64,000 nucleotides of DNA from Seriola aureovittata (GCF_021018895.1 NC_079387.1:9264583-9328582); one strand, 5' to 3'. Shown: positions 1 through 13,954, counted from the first letter of the stretch. Notes: generated from the sequence alone by a model not told the origin. Program-made: numbers and translations.

Positions 1-1659
1 TGAGTTTTAAAGTTGCTGGTAGACAGATTATGTTACTATTAGACAAAGCCTGGCAAGCCGATTCCTAATTTCCTGTCTTTATGCTATATATCATATAGAT
101 TTATATTAGAAACATGAAGCTGCTGCTGCTTCGACTCTGAGAAATTCATTGTAGGCCACGTGAACCGATCAGGACCAAGACTCTGCACTCTGTGTGTTTT
201 CTGTAGCTTCCAACAGCGAGGAGAGATAAAAGGAGAAACTGAACAAATGTGAAATTGAACAAATGGTTTCAGAAACGTTGCATTTACGAGATGAATACTA
301 AAACTTGTAAGCAGTTATTTCCTTCTCTGTTTAAAGTTGAAACGAAATGGAAATTCAAGTTGCATGAAAAGTGCCAATTATTTTTTAAGTAATACACAAC
401 GAGTCGCAGCCACACTAAACAGACTTCACAGGAACACAAGCGAGATCTAATGAAGATGATGATTTTATAGAGGAACAAGCTGCTCATTCGGTGGCTTGGT
501 TAATAGGTGTTTTATTATTCTAACATGGAACTCAGGTCTGTTTTCATGGCTGACAGCCGATCAGAAACTGTGCCCCAGCTGCAGAATCCTGCCTGAAAAT
601 CGCTCGATATCCAACAAGAGCCTGTCTCTCAGAGTGAGGCTTTTATCTGGGCTTCATTTTTGCCTGTCAGAAGGTAACCATCATTCTGAAAGCGCCCGAA
701 CAGTCACACATCTCCAGGAGTGTGACTTAGCGATGAGCTGGCTCCCATCAGGCCAGAGTCAAGGTGCCACGTGAGGCCTGAGTCAGAGCGGAGCACACAG
801 AGAAACGGCGAAGAAACCGAGATCCGCGGCGGCACTTCGAGGTCTCTTCACCTCGAGTTGAGCTTTGAAAGGTTGAGAAGATCTATTGAATGGTGAGGTC
901 CACAATCCTATTATTGTCTCACAAATGTGATGCACCATCTGTGAGAACAGGCTCGCCGAATCTCCTTTTCAATTACTGGGCTCTGTGAGCTGTGATAAGA
1001 GGAGGGCAGGAGGGTCAGCTGCCTCCGGCTTTAAATACAAACTTTTGTTATTCAGCCACTTTGGCTTATGTTATGCTCTCAGACGAGGTCAGGGCTTCAG
1101 AGTAGTTTAACTGATAATGAATGTTTGTGACACAAATTTATTCAGACTATGTAATTACTGGCCTTTTAGTAAACAGTAAATAATGACCTGGATGTCCTTC
1201 ACTGCAGATGTGATGGATGTTTCTTCCTGACAGCAAAACCTGCCACAACATTTCATTTTCTCGACACAATATGTTGAATGATTTAAAGTTTCATTTGGCA
1301 GGGATTGAATTAGTGCTTCAAACGGTGATGAAAGAGCTGTGGTAGCAAGCTTGCTAACTGTCAGCTCAGTTAGCTTGTTAGCTCAGCCGCTAACGGGACA
1401 ATACGTTTATTGTCACAGTTTATTAAAAAGCTGGATTTGTACCGCAGAAAGAAGCAGATAGCGTCATCCATTTTGGACTTTCCAGATCCCTGTTTCCTCC
1501 ACACTGTCAAGACAGCTCGTTGTTGGTCAATGTGAATTCGTGTTCAGGGAAAGAATATTACTTTTTCCTGGAGAGTCGCTCAAAAAAAAAAAGGAGAACG
1601 ATCCCGGGAAAGTCAGGACGGGTGGCAAGTGCAACTGCTTCTGGAAGTTCAGCCAATCA

Positions 1660-1856
1660 GAAGAAAGTGAGCTTTTAAAAAAGGCCTGAACTCTTACTGC
1701 CTGTTCCAGTCAGAGGCTCGACTGAGGGGTTACATAACGGGCAGTCTGAGATAAATAAGGACTCTTTTTAAACTGTGAATCATGCAAAGCTACTGTAGTG
1801 GAGTCCAAGAATAAAAAATAGGGAGCTGGAAATGAGCGTAATAGGTCTCCTTTAAG
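1660..1856 (+). repeat. Degenerate dispersed repeat, 3' part
   Basis: This block has the wording of a common teleost dispersed element: an 'AAGGCCTGAACTC' start, a 'GAGATAAATAAGGA' middle and a terminal 'AATAGGTCTCCTTTAA'. The assignment rests on memory of similar fish sequences, not on a search. A block at about 63608-63840 resembles what I recall as the other end of the same family. No coding capacity is seen. Confidence 0.35.
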
Positions 1857-3772
1857 TAAACGGTTCCCTCTTTTTAATATCAAACAACCTCATTAAGAGG
1901 AACCGGTGGAAGTGAGATTCACAGCCAGTAAAGGAGCATCATTCAGAGCTGGATAAAATAGTCTCACTAATGATGCTGCTTTCTGTGGCATTTCCTTCAG
2001 TCTATGACAGTGATGCTTGTTTGTCAAAATATGACACTGACATCAACGTGCGCGTATAAACTCATATCAGTCAAGCCCCCTCTCCTCGTCTCCTCCGAGC
2101 GCATCCCTGAGTGAGCCCTTCTATTAGCCAATACCAATCAATACACAGGATCATTGTGACTATCTCCATCCATTGATTTTGCAGCAAACCTGCTTGGCAA
2201 ACTCATCTACTCTTTGCAAACTCATCTGTTAGCACACGCCCATTGGACATATAATACACCATCCATCCTTCTACTCCACCCATTCGCCTGTGCATCCATC
2301 CATCTGCCCCTAGCCCGATAATCATGTGAGTCATAGCCGCTGTGCCGTTTTGGTGGCAGTTATGAGATCGATGTTATAATATTCTGGTAGTGTGCGTTTG
2401 TGTGTGTGTGTGCAGTCCTCAATCACATTTATGTATCCATGTTTGTGTCTTCGTTGCTGGTCGTATGATGCAATTACCAACCCAGAGGTGCAGTTTGCAT
2501 AATGTATTAGAATTAGGACTTTCATGGTTTACAGAGAATTTTCACAGAAATGGCTGCGAGGGAATCTGGCACCTACAGTATAAGACACTCACTCTCTTGT
2601 AAATATTTTTCTCAGCTTCTTGAGATTCGACGGAGAATTAGGCGTGGCTTAAGAATTAACAAGCGCTTCAGCGGAGGAATCTAAAGCTTCTCTCCCAGGT
2701 CGAGGTGCGGCGAAAGATGCTCGTCTGCAAACTTCACAGTTATCAAGCGGACCGCTGTGAGTGTTTGCCTGACTCGGGTTTAATGAACAAGAGAGAGGAT
2801 TAGTGCGCTCATCCTGAGGAGGGAAGATACAGCGCTGGGGGAAAATGTGAGCATTTGGTCGGTTAGTTGACTGGTAATCAACTTTGCAGCACCTTGCCCA
2901 GAATCGCCGCAAAATCTCCCCATCTCAAACATTAGCCTCTCAATACTGCCTAGTGTCAGGGAGTGGAGCTTTAATCAGCCGAAAGCTCAACTAGCTATAA
3001 CTGGGACATATGAGACATTCATATTAAGGAAAACTGTCGGCGCTGTTTGATATACACATAGAAAATGTAGCATCAGCAGCATCAGTTATACTGAGATGCC
3101 TGCGAGTAAGAATTCACATAAAGAAGAAGAATGCTCTTAAAGCACATACAGTATTAATGCATGGGAGAGTATGAGCTGTACAGTTAGTGCAGTATATTTT
3201 AAAGTGTGTTTTTCTATTTTGTTTCATTACTCTTCTTTAGAGGAAAAACAAATCGTTCTGTCACAAGTGTTGATCTCAGATCATTGGTGCCTTCCCCCGG
3301 CAGTAATAAAACAGATGGTCAAGTGGACTTGGACTGAAATGTTGAAAGGGTTGATGAATTTGAGCCCGATGCTCCAGGATTAGAATCTAATGCCTCAGAC
3401 AAGAAGCTCGATTTCTTTCAGCTGTCTGTGACTACCGGCAAGTGTGTCATCAATTCAAATCACAGGACTATCAGCGCCATACATCAACCTGGAACTGCAC
3501 TTCCCGTCAGTATGAATGTCCACAACCTCCCAGCGATCAGTCTTTTTGAAAATATCACTCATTTGAAAACCTGTGGCTCTAATTTCAAACAGGCTTCAAC
3601 CTCTAGCGGGGCCCAGCTACTCATCTTCATCATCCATGTCCTGAAAAGTGGCTGCACGGCCCGACCTGTCATGCAGTTTTTAAGCTGGTTGGTGGCGAAG
3701 ATGACTGCTTCATTCATATTCCTAAAACAGGCCTCACTGCTAAAAGTATCTGCCCCGTCCTTGTTCTCAGGC

Positions 3773-3797
3773 TTTTTTTTTTTTTTTTTTTTTTTTT
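3773..3797 (+). repeat. Poly(T) run, 25 T
   Basis: An uninterrupted T25 homopolymer inside the presumed cckbr intron. It could be the tail of a minus-strand retroposon, but no element body was recognised next to it. Confidence 0.85.
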
Positions 3798-6700
3798 AAA
3801 TCCCTTCTTAAAAGAGCAGTTTGACATTTAAAGGATGAATTAAATTCCCCCAAAACCGGCAAACTATTCCTTTAAAACTTGATTCCCTGAATAGTGTTTC
3901 TTTTGTGATATTTTTTGTATTCATTTGCGTTTCACCTGCAGTGTTTTTAATGCTTCTTCTGTGATTCCTTTTGTCTTTTAATCCTGCTTTTTGTCTGTTT
4001 GTTCAGCACAGCACTCTACAAAAGTAGTTCATAATAAATAACGCTTCTTCTTTTTCTACTGCTCATTATTTTTCATTGTTTGTTTTGATTATCCCTCCTC
4101 CTCGCCATGCCGGAAAAGCGTGAAAAGGATCGCCTCCTCCCTCTCTGTGTTCCTCATTTCCACAATCAGTGCAAGCTGCCGCCACGGCTGCCGTCGAGCG
4201 TCAACAAAAGACAACCTCTCGTCGTGCGATTTGGTCTTTCAGTGTCCGGGCTCAACACTTGAAAGAGGCGTGTGGGTTGTGAGAGACTTATTGTGTGAGA
4301 CTCGTACACCGCCGGTGCACCGTTAAGATCTGCTCGTGTTGACTGTGCCACCCACTTCCTTCTGCTCAGACAGCGCAGGAGGTGGATATTGTAGTTGACC
4401 GGTAGTGCACAGTGGTCAACAGTCGGTCGGGATTGTGTCAGAGAACGAGTGGGCTCGGCAAAGACAGTGAAGCCTCTTTGACAAAAACAAAAGTTGTAGC
4501 TCTGCGTCTCTGATCACAGGTGAAGAATGACAACAAGTCACCTTGCTCTTTTGGATTTTCTGAGCACATGAACACATCCCAATCACTACATATCCCTCCA
4601 TATGCTAAATATTGTCTTATATATACACAGACTGTGTAACTTTTACTCACATTTCTCTAGGTTTGAAAAATGCTCGAAACATTTAAGATAATTTAAGTAC
4701 AAAACTCAAAAGGTCTAGTCATTTTTTAGACAATTTAATGTGGAAAAGTTACTTATTGTAACTCTCAAACTCTCCCGTCCCCCCCTATACATCGTATATA
4801 TACGTCTCCATCTCATTGCGTCAGTAGCCAAGTTGTTTTGGTTTCATGTCTGTGTAGCAGCAATCATAAAGAATTATCCTTCTCACCGGCAGCTCAGATG
4901 GTTTTAATAATGCACAGCAGAGGCTCTCCGGGTATAAAAGGCATTCAGTCGTCTTTTTGTGACTCTGATGTTTGCTTTGTTCTTGAGTATCTCTACCAAG
5001 CCGGCGCCTTTGTTCCGTTAGCGCAGGAATAAGATACAGCTATTGTCTGCTTCTATCAGACTCCACATCACATCCCACACTAAATATCCGCACGGCTCTC
5101 TTTCTTCTCTAGGTTGCCATCCACAGATGCGACGGGTTTTTAAAAAAAAATTTTGCAGACAATTTACTCTAAATCCTTAATCTTTTAGCTTCTGACAACA
5201 AAACCTTTCACGGCAGAAAGGACCAAAGATTTTATCACTGGTTTGCAGGAGAGACCTTCACAAAAGGCTGATCCAGCAGAGGGGAGGATATATTGTTCTC
5301 GGCTGAGCCATACAGCGGTCTACCTCTCACATACTTAACATGGTTGCTCTAAATTGAATTGCACCACGCTCACAGGAGTATGCATAATGATTCCCGTCCT
5401 TGAGTGATAATGCAAAGCTATGGTTCAGACAGGATGTACTCTTCCGTCGTGAAGGGAACAATGACCGGGGATAAACATGTGACAGTGCAACGGTGGATTG
5501 AAGTTGTTGCTTCTTGTAACGGCAGGGGATCAGTGTGGTGAAGGGGGTTTATTAATGCTATTTGTCTCACCACCGGCTCAGTACACAGGCTGTGCACCGA
5601 CTGAACACGCTCCCCCTCTGCAGATTATGCATTTTAATACATGCGATTACAACTTAGTAAAAACTAAAGGAATTTAATCCGTATTGAACCGTATAGTGTC
5701 CTTGGATAATTTAGGTTCTTGTTAGCCACTGAAATGGAAAATGTTTTGACATTTAAGCTGTCGCGTCTTTTAGCCTTCTGACTCTGGCTGACGAGGCGGT
5801 GGTGAGGGAGCAGTTTGAGGTTTGTTTGACTAATGGATTTTATGGAACAGGGAGGTTCCTGTATTGTGAGGGGCAAATAGCTATTTTTTGTGCTGTCACT
5901 AAATAGATGACACGCACTTTGTGCTGCATCTTTGAGTGAGTTTAATCAGCTTCAATAACTCCTGTTGGTGACTTTGATTCAACAGTTTAACTAAGCCTTA
6001 AATTTAAATCCACTTTCAAAACAGGATCTTTTCAAATCCCTTATTAGGTGTGACCTTCTAACAGTTGCAAGTAAGTAATGAGTAAAATAACTTCTACTCA
6101 GCTTTTGTAGTCTGAGGCGACGGATTAATGTTCCCAACCTGGAGAATGAGACAAGTATAATACATGTGAAACCTATCGGACACATTCGCTTTCGCCTACT
6201 GTACGACGCCAGCAGCACTGACTGAAGGTCTCGATTCAACAACCAATCAGATGCTCAGATTAAAAATGTTGATCTGATACAAAGCAAAGTTTAAATTGGA
6301 GAAGAGTCTGCTTGGTTCCTTGTTGAACTACAAAAACACGTTCGGACGTTGGCGTTACGGAGTGACGCGTCTTTTCACCCAATAGCAATTGTTGGCAGAA
6401 CGCAGACACCAGCTACAGAGAGCTCATCAACACTCAAAACACACAAACTCTTTCTTCATCTGAGCTGTTGGAGTGATAATATGAATAAGCTGACGTGGCT
6501 GAAAATGCAAAGCTGCTACCTTTATGTTTCCACGCTGCTGTTTGCTGAGATATAAAAAGTTTGATAAGAGATTTGTTATAATTTTGTCAGATTTTCATAA
6601 TCATGATCTGCAATAGTCATTCAATATATTTGCTTTAAGTAATTACCTAATTATCCTCTTTGCATATATTGATGCCAAATTTCATAATGATCTTCCCAGT

Positions 6701-6803
6701 AGTTGCTGAGACCAACAAACCAACTGAGCCACTAACCAGCTGCCAACTTTACCTCTGCGTCAGCTTTCTAAATATTTACTTTCTAAATGTTTCTTCCCTG
6801 CAG

Positions 6804-7065
6804 GAATCTCTGTCAGCATCTCCACCTTCAGCCTTGTGGCCATTGCCATCGAGCGATACAGCGCCATCTGTAACCCGCTGAAGTCTCGTGCGTGGCAGAC
6901 CCGATCCCACGCTTACCGCGTCATCGCCGCCACGTGGGTGGTGTCGCTGCTCATCATGGTGCCATACCCGGTGTTCAGCGTCCTGAGGTCTTTCTCTAAG
7001 ACCAACAGTACCGTCGGCCACATGTGTCGCCTGGACTGGCCCAGCGATCAAGCCGAACAGACCTG
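6804..7065 (+). CDS. cckbr: Cholecystokinin B (gastrin) receptor, exon for TM3 end to ECL2
   Basis: This exon encodes part of a class A, Gq-coupled receptor for CCK and gastrin peptides at the plasma membrane. It is 262 bp: two bases of a split Gly codon, 86 codons, then two bases of a split Trp codon. The peptide begins ISVSISTF and has the TM3 'ERY' (family DRY position) at exon residues 16-18, the intracellular-loop-2 segment SRAWQTRSHA typical of CCK receptors, TM4 (about AYRV to MVPYPVF), an NST glycosylation sequon, and the loop-2 cysteine in 'MCRLDW' that should pair with TM3. The acceptor is CAG at 6801-6803 and the donor is a strong GTGAGT at 7066. The phase joins the next exon exactly. 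It has no start codon because it is internal. The family is certain; B over A type is decided by the last exon. Confidence 0.95.
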
Positions 7066-7704
7066 GTGAGTACCGATGGGACTATTGACAAAGCAACATA
7101 ACAACCTAGAATGCACGATTTAAAAACACATGGATAAAGAAAAATCCTCAAGTCATTTATCAGTTCATCAAACATTGATCTGATTTTAATGATAGACGGA
7201 AAAGCCATCCGTCTTACTTTGCCAGCAGGACTTGTTGGGTGATGAGGCCTGCCGGATATTTCACAGCAATGATCTGCCATTCTGAATGAATTCCGCACAA
7301 AGTCTGTGAAAACTTTTTGAAAGATTTCACACACATGACAGTAATTAGGTGAACGTGCCTCCACAACCACGACAAGGATAAGCGATTGGATGAATTCAGT
7401 TAGTGAGAGGAATACAGTCTGCATGGCTTTGCTTCGAAATGTGAGGAGAAACTCTGATTTACATTTAGTGTAATTGTGTAATTTACATACGCATTACCAT
7501 CGCAAGCGGAGAGTTCGTCTTTTTCAAACAGTCACAGCACTTTCTCTTGGTTACTAGCAGTTAGAGAATTGATTGCATGATGTTTTGGTCATTTTGATAA
7601 TTGCCCCAGAGCAGTGCACTGAAACGGGCCAGCGTTTGTACCTGTGAGAGGTAATCCCACCACAAAAATGGTTTGTTAGTTTTAATTTCTGTGACATATG
7701 TGGA

Positions 7705-7930
7705 ACAGATACTTTTATCCAAAGCGACTTACAAGTGAGGAACATCCCTAAAGCTTCAATGCACCTTGATGTAAGTCTCCAAGAGACTCCTGAAGATATA
7801 GAGAGACGTTCCTGCTTTCAGAGCTTTCTGTAGCTTGTTCCACCATCGCGGAACCACAGACGGTGGTCAGAGAAGGATAGCTGGTTCCTCCGACCTTGGT
7901 TGAGGTAAGGGATGACACTGTTGTCAATGC
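7705..7930 (+). repeat. Dispersed repeat, LINE-like fragment
   Basis: It contains the motif 'TTTTATCCAAAGCGACTTAC' near 7713, followed by a 'GTTCCACCATCGCGGAACCA' block near 7838. Both are wording I associate with widespread teleost retroelement-derived repeats. No open frame and no clear ends are seen, so family and borders are uncertain. Confidence 0.45.
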
Positions 7931-8464
7931 TAATGGCTCATAGCTTTCACGTGTGGCTGTAAAATGGATCTCTGCCTTCCAGGATACTGGGTAATAATGT
8001 GATTATCTTTCAGCCGTGTGTCATAAGTCATCACTTAGCAGTTTAATAGAAGCAGCTTGCAATAGGCGAGTTAATTGAAAAATCGAATCACTCTTTCATC
8101 ACATATTACTAATCAAAAATGTAACTTCATTACTTTTCTGATTACTCGACAGCAAAAGTAATTAACTAGATAACTCGTTACTTTATCTGTTTGCTTCTTA
8201 CTCAGCCCAGCTCCATCAAAAGTGCCTTTAAAACAACTCCAAATCCCAGACACCCACACGCCTTAGTATGGATTAACCATCAGACATATTTACTGATCAG
8301 CAGTTGGCTTAACGTTAACCCCCGGCGACCACATGCCACTCACAGTGACGCTGCGAGGACCTCACAGCCTGAAACTATACAAACAAAACCAACTGATTCT
8401 TGAATGTAGGCTCTCCGTTGGCCGATGTTAGCAAGCCAGCTAAGAAGACACAACGATTACTGCC

Positions 8465-8775
8465 CGACACTAGATGAATAAATCGATACCACTCCTGTGT
8501 CTGTTTGCTCGAGCCAGGAGATGATTCGGCTTAGCTTAGCACAGGCTCCGGGAAGTCACTCCAAGAAAAAGTTAAAGCACATAAATCCCTGTAAAAAAAC
8601 AACAAAAACAACCTCTTGTTCTTGTTGTTTGTGAGCTTTAGAGGAGCTGGAAGACAGAAGTCTAACCATTTCCTGGCTATAGCTTTATATTTAGTGTACA
8701 GTCATGACAGCAGTATTGATCTGATCTAACTCTCGCTAAGGCAGTGAATAATGTCCAACTCTTCCTTTAAGGAGA
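8465..8775 (+). repeat. Degenerate copy of the 'GGTTAGCTTAGC' teleost repeat
   Basis: This is a decayed member of a non-coding family seen several times in the window (8465, 19675, 31938, 38400, 42211, 61935, 63890). Shared words are 'CGATACCACTC', 'GGCTTAGCTTAGCACA' and 'GAGCTTTAGAGGAGCTGG', and it ends in a 'TCCTTTAA'-type terminus. The ends are eroded here, so the borders are approximate. Confidence 0.5.
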
Positions 8776-8812
8776 GTTTAGAGTTTGTGCAGCGGGGAAG
8801 ACTCATGAGAGG

Positions 8813-8832
8813 GAGAGAGAGAGAGAGAGAGA
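8813..8832 (+). repeat. (GA)10 microsatellite
   Basis: Ten perfect GA units, at the edge of a longer purine-rich tract that begins about 8805 and runs into GA-rich sequence to about 8860. It lies within the cckbr intron. Confidence 0.9.
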
Positions 8833-11800
8833 ATTGATAACGATGGAGAGAAGAAGAAGACCACTTCAGGATTGAGCCCATGGGCTGAAGCTGTGAAGGT
8901 GGTTACAGAGGTGATGTCTGAAAAATGAGTGAAATCATTAGGTGGGAGACTGTTTTTCTTTTTTTTTCCCCCAAAAAGAGGAAAAAGGTGAACAGGCAGC
9001 TTCTGTAGAGACTTAATTAGAGACAGTCTGACATGGATCCAGTTCCCAGCATAGCGGGGGTCCTTCCAAAAGACGGAGGAGCAGGGACAGAAGGTAGAGA
9101 CAACATCATTAGACAGAGATACTATAGTGTTTCTGCCTTTAGTACGGGTGCTGCGAGGATGCATGTCACCATTTTCATGATGATAATGTGATTGGTCTTA
9201 TGGTCCTGAATGTGCGCTGAGGAGGAGGGGGAGGGTAAAGCATTATACAAAAAGGTCAACAGATAAATGATTAGCGCGGCATTAGGAAAGTCATCCATCC
9301 CTCTAATGTGCCCTCTGAAGACCAATAACACTGGTTTGCTGTGAAAACGCACCCCAGGTAGCAGTCAAGGACAAGATATGCTCAGAGCATCTCTGGATCT
9401 TCTACTCAGGGATTTAAGATCTGTCCATAAACAACTCTGGGTCCTGCAGGATGGCGGAATTAAAGTGAAGTGTACATCTCCGTACTTGACAGCCTTTTGT
9501 GGTCAAACTCTCTGAAGAATTCAGTTTTCTCTAACTGTTTATCAAACTCTTACAGCTTCAGTGGGAAAGACGAGGCAGTGGGAGAGCAGTTAATTAGTCT
9601 GGAGGAGGAGGAGGAGGAAGAAAGTCGAGGCTCAGACGTCAAAAGTTCCAGACGTGTCACAGAGTACGAGAACCTTCCAAATTGTAATTCAGTTTCATCA
9701 TGACCTGTCTTTTCAAATTACACTGACATTAAGCGTTAAAACGGTAACACCCTCTTCCATCTACAGCTCACTGTATGAAAATGACACCTTTTACACCGCA
9801 GCTAATGAAGCGGCGCGTGGAGTCGTTGAACCATCCAGTTTTAGACTGAAAATCACAATCTGAGATGATGAGCAAACGATATCGAAAGACACCTAAGAGC
9901 CATTAAGAGGTCGATGAAGCAATTTCGTCAAGTCAAAGACAAGTGTGACGACTTTAAAAGTTTTATAATGATGATTATGCGTGATGTGCGTTGACAATTT
10001 CTTTTACTTATAAAAAAATTTTTAGGTGCTCTGGAGGGAGGTTAATCTTACTCACGGCGGGAAATCAATTTACTACATTATGTCGATATTTTAATATGAT
10101 CAAGTGTCATTTTGTGTGGATGAGAAACCTCGTACTCCCTGTACGATTCAGCTTTCTGATCCCAGACATAAAATAAACTTCTCAGACACATTTTATGATC
10201 CAATATTCCAATAATAATCTAATAATATCCAACAATTACTCTGCAATATGAACTCAGAATAGCTCAGCATTAAGAAATACAACCTGTATCACAGCTAATG
10301 TTTTGTATTGTATCCTACAGCACAGAGTAGTTTTATAATATCAATATCAATATTAGATACTTGGTTCACCTGCAAAATGTCACTTCGACTGACACAAAAC
10401 AACAATTTTTTTATTTTCTTTTGCAATTAAAATCAAGCTCTGTTCACATCACTGACTCTGGCTTGTTCGCACCACCGGCTACAGTTCATCTATTCTCTGC
10501 GGCGCTGCAGTTCACACAATCAAATTGCTGAGCAGTTAGTGCTTTAACAGACAGAGTGGGATTTTGTTTTTGACAGATTTCACTCCAGGAGAAAACGCCT
10601 GGCTATATTAATAAATAAAAAAATGTTTTAAAAAAAGGCAGCTTAGATCTGGAGATGTATATATTTCAAATATCTGAATCTAGAAATTGGCTATTGTTTG
10701 TTATTGTGCTTTCCATAATACCATAATAATGGTAGTGTATTAAAGCAAACAGAAATATAAATGTGTATTTTCCTTGACAGGGACCTTAGGGATACTTTAT
10801 GGCAGGTCATGTTATATTTGTATCTTTACCACAAAGAATTTTTAGTGTTTTAAATGATACTCTATTCGTGCGTCTTTGTGGGAGAATATTAACTGCAAAT
10901 AGAAACATGACTAAATAATGTTCTTAACCTAAAATACTGCAGAAGACTTTTTTCAACCCAGAGTAAACAGCCTCCATCAGGAAGATAGGACAGACTGTAC
11001 ACAGCCTGAGAGGAAAAACTGAGGGCAAAGCAACAACAGCAGAGCGGTCTGCAGACTCCTCTCAGCTTCAGGTGTTCAGCTGCTGTTCCTCATTTTGGAT
11101 TGGCTCTAATTTTTCTTAGGTGCGTTTGGATCAGACTTGAACATCCTTGAGTCCCTTTCAGATTGTCGTGTTCAAGCAGGTTTTCCACAGGTCCGCTTCA
11201 GATTGGGTCCAACATTTCGGAACAGGGAAGACCTCTACTCTGAGGAAGTCAAATCCTCCATTGCAGGTAGCCTTTCATTGCTGAGCTCAAAAACAGACGT
11301 TTTGCACTAAAACAAAGGACGGCAATGAACCATGTGTCGCCATTAATGTTCGTTTTCTTTGATTAACACGAACCAAACACACTTTTCCCAGTTGATAATC
11401 ACTCGGGCGACGTGTGAACAGTCAAAAGAGGGAGCTCCATATCAGTATTCATCATGTTTTTCTTCATGTGTCCCTCTGCTTCAGCTCCATCCATCTGGGT
11501 TTCCCCTTGAGGCAAAGCACACACAGAAATCTACCAGCACCTTTTTTTTTTTTCTTTAGTGGTGTCCCCACACTCCTACACGTTCACTTCCTGACAGCTT
11601 TTGTCAGAACGGAGCAGATTTCCAGTATGAAACATGCAGCTGATGAGAGTCTGCGGCTGAAGCAAAGCAGAGGGGCTGTGCAGAGTTCAGAGGGTCGCAC
11701 AGGAAAGACATTAGAATATCAGAGAATGGATGAAAAACCCCGTCTCTTCCTCTCCGTCCTCTTTCATGTGCTGACTGATGTGCACCGCAGACATCGGTGG

Positions 11801-13826
11801 TTAAGAAGAGCATTCTCTGATTGCGACGAATCAAAAGGTAGATGTGGCTGCGGATGGTAAAGATATATTACAATGATCAAAGTGTCAGGTGTACAATTTC
11901 TTATTTATTCATGGCGTTCTCTTTGTAGTTTTGTCCATGACAGTAATTGCGCTTGGTTTTTATTCATTTGTCTCATTGATTCATGCTTTTATAATCCCAA
12001 GTCTCATTCATTGCACTTTTACTGCATGCTTAAACAAAGCTAGTGTTGCAGGACAGAATATAGGCACAGTGGAGGAGACGAAGAGACACTGATAAAGGTT
12101 CTGAGCTCTCGATTGAAAAATTCCCCTGTCAATGTTTTATTCATTTTTTTTTCCTTCTCTTTACTCAGTTCACGACTTTTTTCTTTAAGGCGTCATCAAT
12201 CCAGGCACTTGAGGGAGCCGTGATCGTTATCCTTTCAGCGCGAGAAGGAACATTTATGACCAGAAAACAGCTGAGCGCACAGCCCGAAGCTGTTATATTA
12301 AATCATATTTAACCATGTTTGTTTGGTGTGTTTCATACTTTTCTGTTGTGAAATCTGCAACCGTGTGCACTGTTTAAAGTATGTCATGCTGTGTTCATAT
12401 GACTGTTGTCAACGTGTGTCAATATGCACTGCGTTACTGAGTAAACTGTCAATATGTTAACAGGTCGCTTTAATAAGGTCGTGTTGAAAACCTCTTCCGG
12501 GTTAAACAGTAGCACTACAACCCACAGTGTGTGTTACTCCTGCAGCAGCCAACAGATCCAACTGGTCTAACTAATCGACCTCACTCTGTAAACTCAGTGC
12601 TCATGTTTGGACACTATGAATTTGTCAGAACATTATGTTTGGAAAAGAAGATAAAAGACAGTCAAAGCTGCTATCATCATTATTTTACATGAACAAAGGA
12701 TCAAATAACAAGAGAATTATCATCCACCTACTGCGTTTTAGAGACTTTCAGCTCATTGTTTGGGTTTTTTGGCTCGTAGCTTTAATGTTTTGCTTCATTC
12801 TCACTTTTTAGCTTTAGTTTTTAAGCTGCAGCACATAGATATTTTCTTTAAAAACTCCCTGTCCAGTAACAAACGGCGAACAGACAACAGTTAGCAACTA
12901 GCTAGTGAACAAAGTGGAGCATTCAGCAGCTTAAAAGCCAGATATTTCCCAACGAGTCTTAAAAAAGGAGAGTTAATACTGAACTTTGAACATTGTTCAG
13001 TGTCTGGTAGATTTGTAAATAAGCAACTGTTTGCTCACATGTTCAATATAACAACTTAAAAAGTTTTAACATGTCAGCGATAAGTTTACAGGTTGTTTCT
13101 GCTGCCCCTATGTGGCCAATTAAACCACAGGTTCAAATTAACTGTCACTTTATCCAAGTTACTCGTCACTTTAGAAACGAAGATTTGTTTATAAAATATG
13201 ATGCATTATTATAGATTAAACATATAGATTTGTTTAACTCTTCCATATCAACCTGCCATGGTTTTAAAATACTTGTTAATGCAACAGTAATAATAATCCA
13301 TTTGCTACTTGATCTGAATACTTCTTCCACCACTGAACAACCCTGTACAATGACGGGGAGAGTTACAGTGATGCACCAACTCTGATCTGATTAAATGTAA
13401 ATTCAAAGCAGCAAACAGACAAACTTGCAGGAGCTTATTAAATGTATAGATATATGCAAACATGGCATCAGTCAGAACGCCCCCAGAGGTAAATATTGGA
13501 GCCAAATATTCCAATAAGAGATAGAGGACAGTTAAACCGCAGGGTGCTGAGGAGGCTGACAGCCCGGGAGAAGATGCAAAACTGGCCCAGGATGCTGCAG
13601 TACCTTTTGCCAAACAGCATGGGGGTACAGAGGCTCATTGGGAGGGGTCAGCCATCTGCAGGGCCCCCAGCACGGCTCCAGGAAGAAAAGTTTTTCTGGT
13701 AGTTTACAATCAGAGCTGCAGAATCCGACGTCTTTGTTTGGGCTGTTTCAACTCAGATTCAGTTGTTACTCAGTGTTGCTTTATTTTCTAACACCTTTCT
13801 CTTTCCATTCTGGCTGTTTTTTCCAG

Positions 13827-13954
13827 GTACGTGCTGCTGCTGTTCACTCTGTTCTTCGTCCCCGGAGTGGTGATGATTATAGCCTACGGTCTGATCTCCA
13901 GAGAGCTCTACCGAGGCATCCAGTTTGAGCTGAGCCAGAACGCGGAGACCACCG
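13827..13954 (+). CDS. cckbr: Cholecystokinin B receptor, TM5 exon
   Basis: A 128-bp internal exon: one base completing the split Trp codon, 42 codons, then the first base of a Gly codon. The peptide begins YVLLLFTLFF and continues through VPGVVMIIAYGLISRELY, the fifth transmembrane helix and the start of intracellular loop 3. The 'FVPGVVM-AYGLISRELY' wording is closer to CCKBR than to CCKAR as I recall those families. Acceptor CAG is at 13824-13826 and donor GTGAGT at 13955. The phases agree on both sides. Confidence 0.95.

Larger units (their letters stand above)
1..6803 (+). other. Probable intron of cckbr 5' of its TM3-TM5 exon
   Basis: No exon was recognised here. None of the reading frames shows the TM1-TM2 region of a CCK receptor, so the upstream exons should lie left of the window and this stretch is read as intron (inference). 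It ends in a good acceptor, a pyrimidine-rich run followed by CAG at 6801-6803. Contents seen: a short (TG)7 at 2399-2412, a T25 run, an A-rich run near 1580, and a repeat-like block near 1660-1856. The rest is unremarkable AT-leaning sequence with stops in all frames. Confidence 0.6.
7066..13826 (+). other. cckbr intron between TM4/ECL2 and TM5 exons
   Basis: This is a 6,761-bp GT-AG intron: donor GTGAGT, and an acceptor pyrimidine tract ending TTTTTTCCAG. It carries a LINE-like fragment (7705-7930), a degenerate TIR-element copy (8465-8775), (GA)10 at 8813-8832, and a T-run near 11545. A moderately GC-richer block at about 13490-13690 has open frames on both strands but no recognisable protein. 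The rest shows no structure I can name. Confidence 0.9.

Noticed and set aside
6776..7051. 91-residue - strand frame opposite the cckbr TM3 exon
   Set aside because: Shadow of the receptor exon; no domain of its own.
11414..11860. 148-residue + strand frame in the cckbr intron
   Set aside because: It includes a poly-Phe run from a T homopolymer and no recognisable domain; it is intronic filler.
13305..13702. Overlapping frames on both strands just before the TM5 exon
   Set aside because: One frame (NRRVLRRLTAREKMQNWP) looked protein-like, but no family was recognised and the block is short. It may be an old retroelement piece; not enough to call.
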